64,000 nucleotides of DNA from Variovorax sp. 54 (GCF_002754375.1 NZ_PEFF01000001.1:1426001-1490000), one strand, 5' to 3'; counted from the first letter of the stretch, positions 1-8,885 are shown. Numbers and translations: made by a program. The notes: generated by a model from the sequence alone, not told the origin.

Positions 1-14
1 GACGAACGACGGCG

Positions 15-1214
15 CTACGCCGCTTTCGACACCCGCACGATCGCGTCGGCGCGCTTGTGCAGGTCGGGCAGCAGCTCCAGGCCGAGGCCGGGCTTGTCGT
101 TGAGACTGATCATCCCGTTCTCGACCTTCGGCAGCTCGGTGACGAGTTCCTTGTACCAACCGGTGAAGAAGGCGCGCACGCTCTCCTGAATGAGCGCATT
201 GGGCGCATGCAGGCTCAGGTGCGTGGACGCGGCCCAGACCACCGGCCCCGTGCAATCGTGCGGTGCCACGGGCAGTTGCCAGGCGTCGGCCATGGCGGCG
301 ATCTTGCGTGCCTCGGTGAGGCCGCCGCACCAGCTCAGGTCGAGCATCGCGACCCCGGCCACGCCGGTCTGCAGGTAGTCCTTGAAGCCCCACTTGTAGC
401 TCAGCGTCTCGCTCGCGCAGACGAGCGCCTGGCAGTCCTTCGCGTACTGCTTGAGCAGGTCGAGGCTGTCCATGCGAATCGCGTCTTCGTGCCAGAAGGT
501 GTCGAACTCCTGCAGCGCACGCGCGATCTTCTGCGCCATCGGCAGCCGCCACAGGCTGTGGAACTCGACCATGATGTCCATCTTGCCGCCCACCGCCTTG
601 CGGATCTTGCGGAAGGGCTCGAGCGCGGTGTCGAGGTCGGCATGGCTGATGTACTGCCCGTGGCTCTTCTCCGCCGCCGGGTCGAAGGGCCAGATCTTCA
701 TGGCCGTGATGCCTTCGGACAGCAGCGACTCGGCCAGTTCGTCGGCATGGTGCAGGAAACCCTGCAGGTCTTCGTAGGGACCGTTGTTGTTCGCCAAGCC
801 CCAGTTCGAGCTGGTCTGGTTGGTGGCGCTGCGGATGTACTGGTAGCCCGCGCAGGTGTTGTAGATGCGGATCGCATCGCGGCTCTTGCCGCCCAGCGCC
901 GTGTGGACAGGCATGTTGGCGGCCTTGCCGAACAGGTCCCACAGCGCGATGTCCACGGCCGAGTTGCCGCGCGTTTCCACGCCCGACCCGCGCCACCCGA
1001 GGTAGCCCGTGATGTCTCGGTTGCGCGCCTCGATCTGCAGCGGATCGGTGCCGAGCAGCTTGAACGCCGCCCACTCGTGCAGGTAGGCCTCGACCGCTTC
1101 GGCGCCCATGAAGGTCTCGCCGAGGCCGACCAGGCCCTCGTCGGTGTGCAGGCGCACCCACAGGATGTTGGGAAACTCGCCGAGGCGGATGGTTTCAAGG
1201 TGCGTGATTTTCAT
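15..1214 (-). CDS. Enolase-superfamily sugar-acid dehydratase (mandelate racemase/MLE type)
   Basis: This 399-residue protein has the full enolase-superfamily layout: an N-terminal capping domain followed by a TIM barrel. Candidate active-site residues are Lys173 in the KxW motif after ITAM, metal ligands Glu217 (VEFHS), Glu243 (WHED) and Glu269 (ASET), and the Asp292/His319 dyad (MLDLS, VAPHD). Members with this set abstract a proton next to a carboxylate and usually dehydrate aldonic acids. It is the last gene after a TRAP transporter and GntR regulator, and it lies opposite a dgoK-dgoA operon, so a galactonate-like acid is the likely substrate (inference). The first metal ligand is Glu where Asp is commoner. 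A terminator hairpin separates it from dctP, so it may be expressed at a lower level. The exact substrate cannot be read from sequence. Confidence 0.88.
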   Translation of the reverse strand: MKITHLETIRLGEFPNILWVRLHTDEGLVGLGETFMGAEAVEAYLHEWAAFKLLGTDPLQIEARNRDITGYLGWRGSGVETRGNSAVDIALWDLFGKAANMPVHTALGGKSRDAIRIYNTCAGYQYIRSATNQTSSNWGLANNNGPYEDLQGFLHHADELAESLLSEGITAMKIWPFDPAAEKSHGQYISHADLDTALEPFRKIRKAVGGKMDIMVEFHSLWRLPMAQKIARALQEFDTFWHEDAIRMDSLDLLKQYAKDCQALVCASETLSYKWGFKDYLQTGVAGVAMLDLSWCGGLTEARKIAAMADAWQLPVAPHDCTGPVVWAASTHLSLHAPNALIQESVRAFFTGWYKELVTELPKVENGMISLNDKPGLGLELLPDLHKRADAIVRVSKAA

Positions 1215-1237
1215 GAGAAGGGTTCCGCAAAAAGAAA

Positions 1238-1268
1238 AGAGCCGCAGCGGCGAATGCCGCGCGGCTCT
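1238..1268 (-). terminator. Intrinsic terminator after the sugar-acid dctP gene
   Basis: On the minus strand an AGAGCCGC...GCGGCTCT hairpin with an inner GCGGC/GCCGC pairing is followed by a T-rich run (TTTTCTTTTT). It lies 29 bases after the dctP stop and 24 bases before the start of the dehydratase gene, so it would partly end transcription inside the gene cluster. Confidence 0.75.
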
Positions 1269-1297
1269 TGCACACAGTCAACGCATGGCTGAAAGCC

Positions 1298-2308
1298 TCA
1301 GCCTCCGCGCGCCTTCTTCAGCGCGTCGGTCACCACGCCCACGGCTTCCGTGCCGATGTTGGGCACGTTCTTGTCGTACACGGGCTTGACCTTCTCCAGC
1401 ATGCGCTTCTGCTCGGCCGCCGAGACTTCGTTCACCGTCATGGTCTTGCGCAGGCTGGCGAGCGACTTCTCGTTGAGCGCGCGGTTGGCTTCGCGCTGGA
1501 CCTTCTGGCCTTCCTTCGCGGCCTCGCGCAGCACCGCCTGCTCCTGCGGGTTGAGCTGGTCCCACAGCTTCTTGCTGTAGAGGATGAGGAAGGGCGTGTA
1601 GGCGTGGCGCGTCACGCTCAGGTACTTCTGGACCTCGCTGAACTTGGAGGTCTCGATGGTCACGAAGGGGTTCTCCTGGCCGTCGATGGTGCGGGTCTCG
1701 AGCGCGGTGAACACCTCGCCGAAGGCCATGGGCACGGCGTTGGCGCCCAGCGTCTTGAACGAATCGAGAAAGATGTTGTTCTGCATCACGCGCAGCTTCA
1801 CGCCTTCGAAGTCCTCGGCCTTCGTGACGGGCTTCTTGCTGTTGGTGAGGTTGCGGAAGCCGTTCTCCCAGTAGGCCAGGTTCACGAGGCCGGCGGCTTC
1901 AAGCTTCTTGTTGAAGTACTCGCCCGCAGGGCCGTCGAGCACCGCGTCGGCCTCCTTCTCGTTGGCGAACAGGAACGGCAGGTCGAAGGCGCCGAGTTCC
2001 TTCACGATGCCCACCAACGGCGAGCTCGAGGTGCACACCATTTCCTGCGTGCCGGCGCGCAGCGCCTGCGTGGCCGGCAGGTCGCCGCCCGCGGCGCCGC
2101 CCCAGAAGGCCGTGATCTTCATCTTGCCGCCGGTCTTGGCAGCGAGCACTTCCTGCATCTTCTTCACGCCCACGCCCACGGGGTGGTCTTCGTTCACGCC
2201 GTTGGTGAACTTGATCGTGCGTTCGGCAAATTGCGCGAGGGCGCCGGTCGACGCCAGCAGGCCACCGGCCACGAGGGCGGCGGTCATCAGGGTTCTGCGA
2301 AACAACAT
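1298..2308 (-). CDS. dctP: TRAP transporter periplasmic substrate-binding protein
   Basis: The 336-residue protein has a Sec signal peptide (MLFRRTLMTAALVAGG, with likely cleavage after ALA near residue 25) and the TRAP binding-protein fold. The stretch around residues 171-214 (KLRVMQNN, then FGEVFTALETR and DGQENP) is the family hallmark. Arg173 is placed like the conserved arginine that pairs with the substrate carboxylate. It delivers an acidic substrate to the DctQM membrane pair encoded just upstream. The regulator and the catabolic enzymes around it suggest a sugar acid such as galactonate. A 78-base gap separates it from dctM. Confidence 0.93.
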   Translation of the reverse strand: MLFRRTLMTAALVAGGLLASTGALAQFAERTIKFTNGVNEDHPVGVGVKKMQEVLAAKTGGKMKITAFWGGAAGGDLPATQALRAGTQEMVCTSSSPLVGIVKELGAFDLPFLFANEKEADAVLDGPAGEYFNKKLEAAGLVNLAYWENGFRNLTNSKKPVTKAEDFEGVKLRVMQNNIFLDSFKTLGANAVPMAFGEVFTALETRTIDGQENPFVTIETSKFSEVQKYLSVTRHAYTPFLILYSKKLWDQLNPQEQAVLREAAKEGQKVQREANRALNEKSLASLRKTMTVNEVSAAEQKRMLEKVKPVYDKNVPNIGTEAVGVVTDALKKARGG

Positions 2309-2386
2309 GCTTGTCTCCTTCGATTCGAGGGGTTGGTTGATTGAACGAACTGACTGACTGACAGGAAAAAGAACAGGAAAGAAAAA

Positions 2387-3688
2387 CTAGCGCCCCATCC
2401 ACCACTGGAGCGGCACGGTCACGAGCTGCGGGAAGAACACCAGCGTGAACAGCACCACCAGGTGGGCGATGAAGAAGGGCATCACACCCTTGAAGGCATC
2501 GTCCATCGAGATGCGCGCCACGCCGCTCACCACGTTGAGCACCGTGCCCACGGGCGGCGTGATAAGGCCGATGGCGTTGTTCATGATGAACAGCACGCCG
2601 AAGTACACCGGGTCGATGCCGGCCTTGAGTACCACGGGCATCAGCACGGGCGTGAGGATAAGCACGGTGGGCGTGAAGTCGAGCGCGGTGCCCACGATGA
2701 CGATCAGCACCATCATCACGAACATCAGCAGGATCTTGTTGCCCAGGAAGGGCTCCAGCAGCGCCACCACCTCGGTCGGGATGTTGGCCACCGTGATGAG
2801 CCAGGCGCTCACCATCGCGGCGGCCACGAGGAACATCACCACCGCGGTGGTCTTGCCCGCCGCGAGCGTGAGGCGGTACAGGTCTTTGACCTTGAGCTCG
2901 CGGTAGATGAAGAGACCCACCACGAGCGAATAGACGGCCGCGACCACGGCTGCTTCGGTCGGCGTGAAGACGCCGAACTTCATGCCGCCGATGATGATGA
3001 CCGGCAGCGCCAGCGCCAGGCTGCCCTGCGCCGAGACCTTCAGCCGCTCGCCCCAGGGCACGCGCGGCGAGGACTTCACGTTGTCCTTTCGGGCCACGAT
3101 CCACCAGGCCACGCCCACCGCCAGCCCCATCAGGATGCCGGGCACGATGCCCGCGAGGAACAGCTTGGTGATCGACACGTTGCCCGCCACGCCGAACACG
3201 ATGAGCCCGATCGACGGCGGGATCACCGGCGCGATGATGCCGCCCGCGGCAATGAGGCCGGCGGATCGGTTCATCTGGTAGCCGGCGGCCTTCATCATGG
3301 GGATGAGGAGCGCGGCCAGCGCAGCCGTGTCGGCCACGGCCGAGCCCGACAGCGACGCCATGATGATCGCCGCCAGCACCGCCACGTAGCCCATGCCGCC
3401 GCGGTAGTGGCCAACCCAGGCCATGGCCAGGTTCACGATGCGCCGGCTGAGCCCGCCCGCATTCATGAACTCGCCAGCCAGCAGGAAGAACGGCACCGCG
3501 AGCAGCGGGAAGTTGTCGGCACCGTCGACAAAACGCTGCGCAATGATCTGGCTGTCGAAGGCCGGCAGGCCGCCGGTGTAGGCCAGCCAGCCCATCAGCG
3601 AGACGCCGCACACCAGCAGCGAGTACGAGATCGGAATGCCCAGTGCCATGGCGCCGAGCAAAGAGACGATGAAGATGGTGACGGTCAT
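2387..3688 (-). CDS. dctM: TRAP transporter large permease
   Basis: This is a 433-residue, very hydrophobic protein with about a dozen predicted membrane segments. It carries family motifs such as NFPLLAVPFFLLAGEFMN, GGIIAPVIPPSIG and FTPTEAAVVAAVY. It forms the sodium-driven translocation channel of the tripartite transporter. The start is the ATG at 3688, because it overlaps the dctQ stop in a four-base ATGA and gives the normal N-terminus (MTVTIFIVSLLG). The open frame runs further upstream, but that part is antisense-type GC sequence inside dctQ and the regulator gene. Confidence 0.93.
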   Translation of the reverse strand: MTVTIFIVSLLGAMALGIPISYSLLVCGVSLMGWLAYTGGLPAFDSQIIAQRFVDGADNFPLLAVPFFLLAGEFMNAGGLSRRIVNLAMAWVGHYRGGMGYVAVLAAIIMASLSGSAVADTAALAALLIPMMKAAGYQMNRSAGLIAAGGIIAPVIPPSIGLIVFGVAGNVSITKLFLAGIVPGILMGLAVGVAWWIVARKDNVKSSPRVPWGERLKVSAQGSLALALPVIIIGGMKFGVFTPTEAAVVAAVYSLVVGLFIYRELKVKDLYRLTLAAGKTTAVVMFLVAAAMVSAWLITVANIPTEVVALLEPFLGNKILLMFVMMVLIVIVGTALDFTPTVLILTPVLMPVVLKAGIDPVYFGVLFIMNNAIGLITPPVGTVLNVVSGVARISMDDAFKGVMPFFIAHLVVLFTLVFFPQLVTVPLQWWMGR

Positions 3689-4236
3689 GGCGCCACCTTT
3701 CCGTGCGCGGCAGCGTCGAGCACCTGGTCTTCGGATTCCATGACCTGGATCAGTTCCTGGTCGGGCACCCTGCCCCGGAACAATCGCCAGAGCTTGTCGA
3801 TGTTGAAGAGGCCCATCACCACCGACACCACGTAGCCGATGCCGTAGATCCAGATCATCGAGATGCCGACCACGGGCGAGATGTTGGTCACCTGCAGCTC
3901 GTGCATTTCGTAGGTGCCCATGAAGAAGAGCACATTGCAGAACAGCATGAGCGACTGGCTCAGGAAGAAGCAGACCTTCTTGCCCATGAGCGGCAGGTGC
4001 TTGATGAGCGTGTCGACGCCCAGGTGCGCGCCGTCGCGCATGGCCACCATGGCGCCGATGTAGGTGAGCCAGATGAAGCAATAGCGCGACATCTCGTCCG
4101 ACACCGAAATGCCCGAATTGAAACCGTAGCGCAGCACCACGTTGCCGAACACCATGACGACCATCGCCACCATGCACACGACGACGAGGAACTCCAGCAG
4201 GCGAAAAAACCCGTCGATTGCCCTTTGCATCAGCAT
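3685..4236 (-). CDS. dctQ: TRAP transporter small permease
   Basis: The 183-residue protein has four membrane segments and the DctQ-type pattern: FGNVVLRYGFNSGI after the first segment and EMSRYCFIWLTYIGA in the second. It bridges the binding protein and the large permease. The chosen start (MLMQRAIDGF) has a good ribosome-binding site, AGGAG, about eight bases upstream; a second ATG two codons later is possible. It is the first transporter gene after the GntR regulator, with a 77-base gap, and is translationally coupled to dctM. Confidence 0.92.
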   Translation of the reverse strand: MLMQRAIDGFFRLLEFLVVVCMVAMVVMVFGNVVLRYGFNSGISVSDEMSRYCFIWLTYIGAMVAMRDGAHLGVDTLIKHLPLMGKKVCFFLSQSLMLFCNVLFFMGTYEMHELQVTNISPVVGISMIWIYGIGYVVSVVMGLFNIDKLWRLFRGRVPDQELIQVMESEDQVLDAAAHGKVAP

Positions 4237-4313
4237 CTGCGTCTCCTGACTTTCCAGTGTTGTTTTGGGAGGGAAGAAGGGTCGCTCTGCGCTGTCGTTG
4301 GCTTGATTGCCTG

Positions 4314-5063
4314 CTAGAGCGGAAAGGCCTTGAGCTGTGTCGCCGGCCGGCTGATGCGCGGCAGCTTCTTGCGCGAGGCCAGCACGGTCTCGATGTCGTG
4401 GCGCGCGCCGTCGATGAGCACCCGCACGGCTTTTTCGGCAGCGACCGGATCGCGTGCAATCACGGCGTCGAGCACCGCGCGGTGCAGCGGCAGCGAACTC
4501 GCGGGCCCGTCCTTGCGGGAGGTCGATATCTCGAAGCTGGTGCGCAGCAGCGCGCCCAGCGCACGGCTCATCTGCACCAGCATGCGGTTGTGGCTGGAAC
4601 GGATGAGGCCCTGGTGAAAGCGCAGGTCGGGCGTGATGTAGTCGCCGCCGAACTCGATGGCGCGCTTCATGCCCGCGTAGGCGTCTTCCATGTCGGCGAT
4701 GTCTTCGGCGGTGGCGCGCTGAGCGGCCATAGCCACGGCGGCCGGCTCGACCACGCGGCGCAGGTCCTGCAGGTCGCGCAGGAACTCGGCCGACAGGCCT
4801 GCCTGCGTCTGCCACACGATGACGTCGGCATCGAACCAGTTCCACTGGTCGGACGGTTGCACGCGCGTACCCACCTTCGGCCCGCTGGTCACGAGGCCCT
4901 TGGCAATGAGCGACTTGATCGATTCGCGCACCACGGTCCGGCTCACGCCGAGCGCTTCGCACAGAAGCGGCTCCGGCGGAATCGACGCGCCGGGCGCATA
5001 GCGGCCCGCGACGATGTCGCTGCCGATGCGATCGACCGTGTTGCCGTGGACGTTCTTGATCAT
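4314..5063 (-). CDS. GntR-family regulator, FadR subfamily (FCD domain)
   Basis: The 249-residue regulator has an N-terminal winged helix-turn-helix (about residues 8-70, with LLCEALGVSRTVVRESIKSL as the recognition part) and a C-terminal all-helical FCD ligand domain. Likely metal/ligand residues are Asp146 and His150 (DLRFH), His194 (LHRAV) and His222 (ARHDIE), the usual FCD set for binding carboxylates. It heads the leftward TRAP operon and is divergent from the dehydratase-dgoKA operon. The palindrome in the shared intergenic region is a plausible operator. It probably releases DNA when it binds a sugar-acid intermediate (family knowledge plus inference). Confidence 0.9.
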   Translation of the reverse strand: MIKNVHGNTVDRIGSDIVAGRYAPGASIPPEPLLCEALGVSRTVVRESIKSLIAKGLVTSGPKVGTRVQPSDQWNWFDADVIVWQTQAGLSAEFLRDLQDLRRVVEPAAVAMAAQRATAEDIADMEDAYAGMKRAIEFGGDYITPDLRFHQGLIRSSHNRMLVQMSRALGALLRTSFEISTSRKDGPASSLPLHRAVLDAVIARDPVAAEKAVRVLIDGARHDIETVLASRKKLPRISRPATQLKAFPL

Positions 5064-5181
5064 GCGGTGGTTCTGGTGGTGTCCGGTGCTTGTTTACCTA
5101 CCCGTATCGAGGCCGGATTCAGGCGGTTCTGCCTGTGCCGGCCGCTCGAAAACCCTGAATGCGCGACAGCTTGTCACGCTT

Positions 5182-5191
5182 ATCATATGAT
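5182..5191. promoter_or_regulatory. Candidate GntR operator
   Basis: ATCATATGAT is a perfect 10-base palindrome in the 201-base divergent gap, 73 bases before the rightward dehydratase gene and 118 bases before the regulator start. FadR-type regulators bind short AT-centred palindromes of this kind. No other palindrome of equal quality was seen in the gap. Confidence 0.5.
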
Positions 5192-5264
5192 GATTGAAAG
5201 GGGCTTCCGGCAGGAAAAACCCTGAGGATTTCAGCGCCAGATCCACGACAAAGAGACACATCCC

Positions 5265-7004
5265 ATGAGCAACGCTCCGAAGAAAAAACCCGCCAGCGAA
5301 CTGCGCAGCCAGCAATGGTTCGGCCGCAACGACCGCGACGGTTTCATCTACCGCAGCTGGATGAAAGGCAAGGGCGTGCCGCACGACCAGTTCGACGGTC
5401 GGCCGGTCATCGGCATCTGCAACACCTTCAGCGAACTCACGCCCTGCAACTCGCACTTCCGCACGCTCGCCGAGCAGGTGAAGATCGGCGTGTACGAGGC
5501 CGGCGGCTTCCCGCTCGAGTTCCCGGTGATGTCGCTCGGCGAGACGCTGCTGCGTCCCACCGCCATGCTGTACCGCAACCTCGCGAGCATGGACGTCGAA
5601 GAAAGCATCCGCGGCAACCCGCTCGACGGCGTGGTGCTGCTCATGGGCTGCGACAAGACCACGCCCGCATTGATGATGGGCGCGGCCAGCGTCGACCTGC
5701 CGACCATCGGCGTGTCGGGCGGCCCGATGCTCTCGGGCAAGTGGCGCGGGCAGGAGCTGGGCTCGGGCACCGGCGTGTGGCAGATGAGCGAACAGGTGCG
5801 CGCCGGCACGCTCAAGCTGCAAGATTTTTTCGAGGCCGAGAGCTGCATGCACCGCAGCCACGGCCACTGCATGACGATGGGCACGGCCAGCACCATGGCC
5901 AGCATGGTCGAGTCGCTGGGCATCGGCCTGCCGGGCAATGCGGCCTACCCCGCCGTCGACGGCCGCCGCAACGTGCTCGCGCGGCAAGCCGGCCGGCGCA
6001 TCGTCGACATGGTGCATGAAGACATGAACATGTCGAAGATCCTCACGCGCGAAGCGATCGAGAACGCGATCAAGGTCAACGCGGCCATCGGCGGCTCGAC
6101 CAACTTCGTGATCCACCTGCTGGCCATTGCGGGCCGCATGGGCGTCGAGCTCACGCTCGACGACTTCGACCGACTCGCCGCCGACCTGCCCTGCCTCGTG
6201 AACCTGCAGCCCTCGGGCCAGTTCCTGATGGAAGACTTCTGCTACGCGGGCGGCCTGCCCGTGGTCATCAAGGAAATCGCCGACCACCTGCACAAGGACA
6301 TCCTCACCGTCACCGGCCAGAGCGTGTGGGAGAACGTGAAGGACGCCGAGAACTACAACCCGCAGGTCATCCGCACCCAGGCCGAGCCCTTCAAGGACAA
6401 GGCCGGCATCTGCGTGCTGCGCGGCAACCTCGCGCCCAACGGCGCCATCATCAAGCCCAGCGCCGCCACGCCCGAGCTGCTGGTGCACAAGGGCCGCGCC
6501 GTGGTGTTCGAGAGCGCCGACGACCTGCACAAGCGCATCGACGACGAAAACCTGGACATCGACGAGCACTGCATCATGGTGCTCAAGAACTGCGGCCCCA
6601 AGGGCTACCCCGGCATGGCCGAAGCGGGCAACATGCCGCTGCCGCCGAAGGTGCTGCGCAAGGGCATCACGGACATGGTCCGCATCAGCGACGCGCGCAT
6701 GAGCGGCACCGCCTACGGCACCGTCGTTCTGCACACCGCGCCTGAAGCTGCTGCAGGCGGCCCGCTGGCATTGGTGCAGGACGGCGACATCGTCGAGCTC
6801 GACGTGCCGAACCGCAAGCTGCACCTGCATGTGAGCGACGAAGAGCTGGCGAAGCGCCGCGCGAAGTGGGTCGCGCCCAAGGCACCGCTCGACTCGGGGT
6901 ACTGGAAGCTCTACGTCGACACGGTGCTGCAGGCCGACCAGGGGGCTGACCTGGACTTTCTGCGCGGACGTCGTGGGGCTTTTGTGCCGCGAGACAATCA
7001 CTAG
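5265..7004 (+). CDS. IlvD/Edd-family sugar-acid dehydratase (L-arabinonate dehydratase type)
   Basis: The 579-residue protein belongs to the iron-sulfur dehydratase family. Likely cluster cysteines are Cys61 (ELTPCN), Cys129 (MGCDKTTPA) and Cys202 (HGHCMTMGTAST). The length and cysteine spacing match L-arabinonate dehydratases, which carry a [2Fe-2S] cluster and Mg2+ and also act on other pentonates and hexonates such as D-galactonate and D-fuconate. Downstream dgoK and dgoA argue that the physiological product is 2-keto-3-deoxygalactonate (inference). It is the second dehydratase in this locus, from a superfamily unrelated to the enolase-type enzyme at the left edge. The ribosome-binding site is weak (AAAGAGA). 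Confidence 0.88.
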   Translation: MSNAPKKKPASELRSQQWFGRNDRDGFIYRSWMKGKGVPHDQFDGRPVIGICNTFSELTPCNSHFRTLAEQVKIGVYEAGGFPLEFPVMSLGETLLRPTAMLYRNLASMDVEESIRGNPLDGVVLLMGCDKTTPALMMGAASVDLPTIGVSGGPMLSGKWRGQELGSGTGVWQMSEQVRAGTLKLQDFFEAESCMHRSHGHCMTMGTASTMASMVESLGIGLPGNAAYPAVDGRRNVLARQAGRRIVDMVHEDMNMSKILTREAIENAIKVNAAIGGSTNFVIHLLAIAGRMGVELTLDDFDRLAADLPCLVNLQPSGQFLMEDFCYAGGLPVVIKEIADHLHKDILTVTGQSVWENVKDAENYNPQVIRTQAEPFKDKAGICVLRGNLAPNGAIIKPSAATPELLVHKGRAVVFESADDLHKRIDDENLDIDEHCIMVLKNCGPKGYPGMAEAGNMPLPPKVLRKGITDMVRISDARMSGTAYGTVVLHTAPEAAAGGPLALVQDGDIVELDVPNRKLHLHVSDEELAKRRAKWVAPKAPLDSGYWKLYVDTVLQADQGADLDFLRGRRGAFVPRDNH

Positions 7005-7036
7005 GAAGAGCTTCAGGGTGCGATCACGCCGACGGC

Positions 7037-7238
7037 GTACCTTGCTCCGCGAATGTCCCCCGCCCTTCGGGCTCCTCCTTGATTTCGCTGCGCAAGGCAC
7101 ACCGCCAGCGTGATCGTTGTCAGCAGCGGTCGTTGATCGGCGAGCACCCGAAGCGTGCCCTCGTGTACGGGGCACCGGGTGCTCCCCGCAGCGAAATCAA
7201 GGAGGAGCGAAGCGGGGGACATTCGCGGAGGGGAGTAC
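7037..7238. repeat. Large nested imperfect inverted repeat between the dehydratase gene and dgoK
   Basis: The outer arms are 7037-7092 and 7187-7238. Read as reverse complements they share two identical blocks of 22 and 19 bases, with a short indel between. Inside lies a second 9-base inverted pair (GAGCACCCG at 7142-7150, CGGGTGCTC at 7176-7184). A further pair links CGATCACGC at 7021-7029 to GCGTGATCG at 7108-7116. The element fills most of the 287-base gap and contains no convincing gene. It looks like a dispersed palindromic intergenic element and could fold into a long RNA hairpin in the operon transcript. Confidence 0.75.
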
Positions 7239-7291
7239 CCGATGTCCTGTGCACGTACCTCGAACAGATCCTCAAACGCAAGACGACAGAC

Positions 7292-8203
7292 ATGACAAGA
7301 CTCATCGCCATCGACTGGGGCACAAGCTCGCTACGCGGTGCATTGCTCGACCCGAGCGGGCAAGTCATCGAAGAACGCAGCGACGCCCGCGGCATCCTCA
7401 CCGTGCCTGAAGGCGGCTTCCCCGCCGTGTTCGAGTCGCTGTTCGGCGACTGGATGCGCCTCGAAGACACGCGCTGCCTGATCTCCGGCATGGCCGGCAG
7501 CAAGCAGGGATGGGTCGAAGCGCCCTACTGCCCCTGCCCCGCAGGCCGCGTGGAAGTGGGCCGCAAGATCATCGACATCGATGCCATCCCCGGCGCGCGC
7601 ATCGCGATCGTGCCGGGCCTCAGCGACGAGCACGCCGGCGTGCCCGACGTGATGCGCGGCGAAGAGGTGCAGATCCTCGGCGCCATGGCGATCACCGGCC
7701 TGGACGACGGCGTCTTCGTGCTGCCCGGCACCCACAACAAATGGGCCACGGTCAAGAAAGGCCGCGTCGCGGGCTTTCGCACCTACATGACGGGCGAGTT
7801 CTACGCGCTGCTGAGCCAGCACTCGATCCTGGCGCGCACGCTCGATGCCGCTGCGCCGCTCGACGAAGCCGCGTTCCTCGAAGGCGTCACGCGCTCCGAG
7901 AACGGCCACGGCCTGCTGCACAACGCCTTCGGCACGCGCACGCTCGCGCTGTTCGAGCGCATGCCGAAAGAGGAGCTGTCGAGCTACCTGTCGGGCCTGC
8001 TCATCGGCGAAGAACTGCGCACGCAATCGCTGCAGGCCGTCGGCGAGGTCGTGCTGATCGGCTCCTCCGCCCTCACCCAGCGCTACACCCTGGCCCTGCG
8101 CGCCACCGGCGTTGCCACGCGCACGCTCGGCGCCGAAGCCACCTGGGCCGGACTGCACACGCTCTCCGGCTTTCTCGACACCGACAGGACACCCGCCGCA
8201 TGA
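7292..8203 (+). CDS. dgoK: 2-dehydro-3-deoxygalactonokinase
   Basis: The 303-residue kinase opens with the phosphate-binding motif IDWGTSSLR (residues 6-14), typical of the DgoK family of actin-fold sugar kinases. GTHNKWATV and FRTYMTGEFYALLS are further family signatures. It phosphorylates 2-keto-3-deoxygalactonate to the 6-phosphate. The start at 7292 (MTRLIAIDWG) was chosen because the longer open frame only reads through the inverted repeat upstream. Its stop overlaps the dgoA start in ATGA, so the two are translationally coupled. Confidence 0.93.
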   Translation: MTRLIAIDWGTSSLRGALLDPSGQVIEERSDARGILTVPEGGFPAVFESLFGDWMRLEDTRCLISGMAGSKQGWVEAPYCPCPAGRVEVGRKIIDIDAIPGARIAIVPGLSDEHAGVPDVMRGEEVQILGAMAITGLDDGVFVLPGTHNKWATVKKGRVAGFRTYMTGEFYALLSQHSILARTLDAAAPLDEAAFLEGVTRSENGHGLLHNAFGTRTLALFERMPKEELSSYLSGLLIGEELRTQSLQAVGEVVLIGSSALTQRYTLALRATGVATRTLGAEATWAGLHTLSGFLDTDRTPAA

Positions 8204-8841
8204 CCACACCCCTCGATAAATTCAACGCCGCGATGCAGGCCCTGCCGCTCGTGGCCATCCTGCGCGGCCTCTCGCCCGCCGAAGCCGCCGATGTGGGCGA
8301 TGCCATCGTCGAGCCCGGCTTCCGGCTGCTCGAAGTGCCGCTCAATTCGCCGCAGCCGCTGGAGAGCATCGCGCTCATGCGCCAGCGCTTTCCCACCGCA
8401 CTGGTCGGCGCGGGCACGGTGCTCGACGCGAAGCAGGTGCGCGAGGTGCAGGCGGCCGGCGGCGAGCTGATCGTGTCGCCCAACTTCAACGCGGAAGTGA
8501 TCCGCGAGGCGGCGCGCCTGGGCCTGGTCTGCCTGCCCGGCGTGATGACGCCGACCGAGGCCTTCGGCGCGCTCGCGGCCGGTGCCACGGGCCTGAAGCT
8601 GTTCCCGGCCGAGCTGGCCTCGCCCGCCGTCGTGAAGGCCCTGCTCGCGGTGCTGCCGGCCGGCACGCCCGTGATGCCCGTGGGCGGCATTTCGCCGGAC
8701 AACATGGGCACGTGGCGCGCAGCCGGCGCGGCCGGATTCGGCATCGGCTCGTCGCTCTACAAGCCCGGCAAGACCGCCGCCGCCGTGCGCGAAGACGCGC
8801 AGCGCTTCGTGGCCGCCTGGGCCGGCCTGATCCGCGCCTGA
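8200..8841 (+). CDS. dgoA: 2-dehydro-3-deoxy-6-phosphogalactonate aldolase
   Basis: The 213-residue class I aldolase has a Schiff-base lysine, Lys133, in GLKLFPAE and a catalytic Glu45 in RLLEVPLNSP, on a TIM-barrel scaffold like KDPG aldolase. It splits 2-keto-3-deoxy-6-phosphogalactonate into pyruvate and D-glyceraldehyde 3-phosphate. Its pairing with dgoK separates it from the gluconate-pathway eda gene elsewhere in the window. ATGA overlap with dgoK. Confidence 0.93.
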   Translation: MTTPLDKFNAAMQALPLVAILRGLSPAEAADVGDAIVEPGFRLLEVPLNSPQPLESIALMRQRFPTALVGAGTVLDAKQVREVQAAGGELIVSPNFNAEVIREAARLGLVCLPGVMTPTEAFGALAAGATGLKLFPAELASPAVVKALLAVLPAGTPVMPVGGISPDNMGTWRAAGAAGFGIGSSLYKPGKTAAAVREDAQRFVAAWAGLIRA

Positions 8842-8885
8842 TCCGACACGACTCATCGATCACAAGAAAGAAGGAGACCCCCGCG

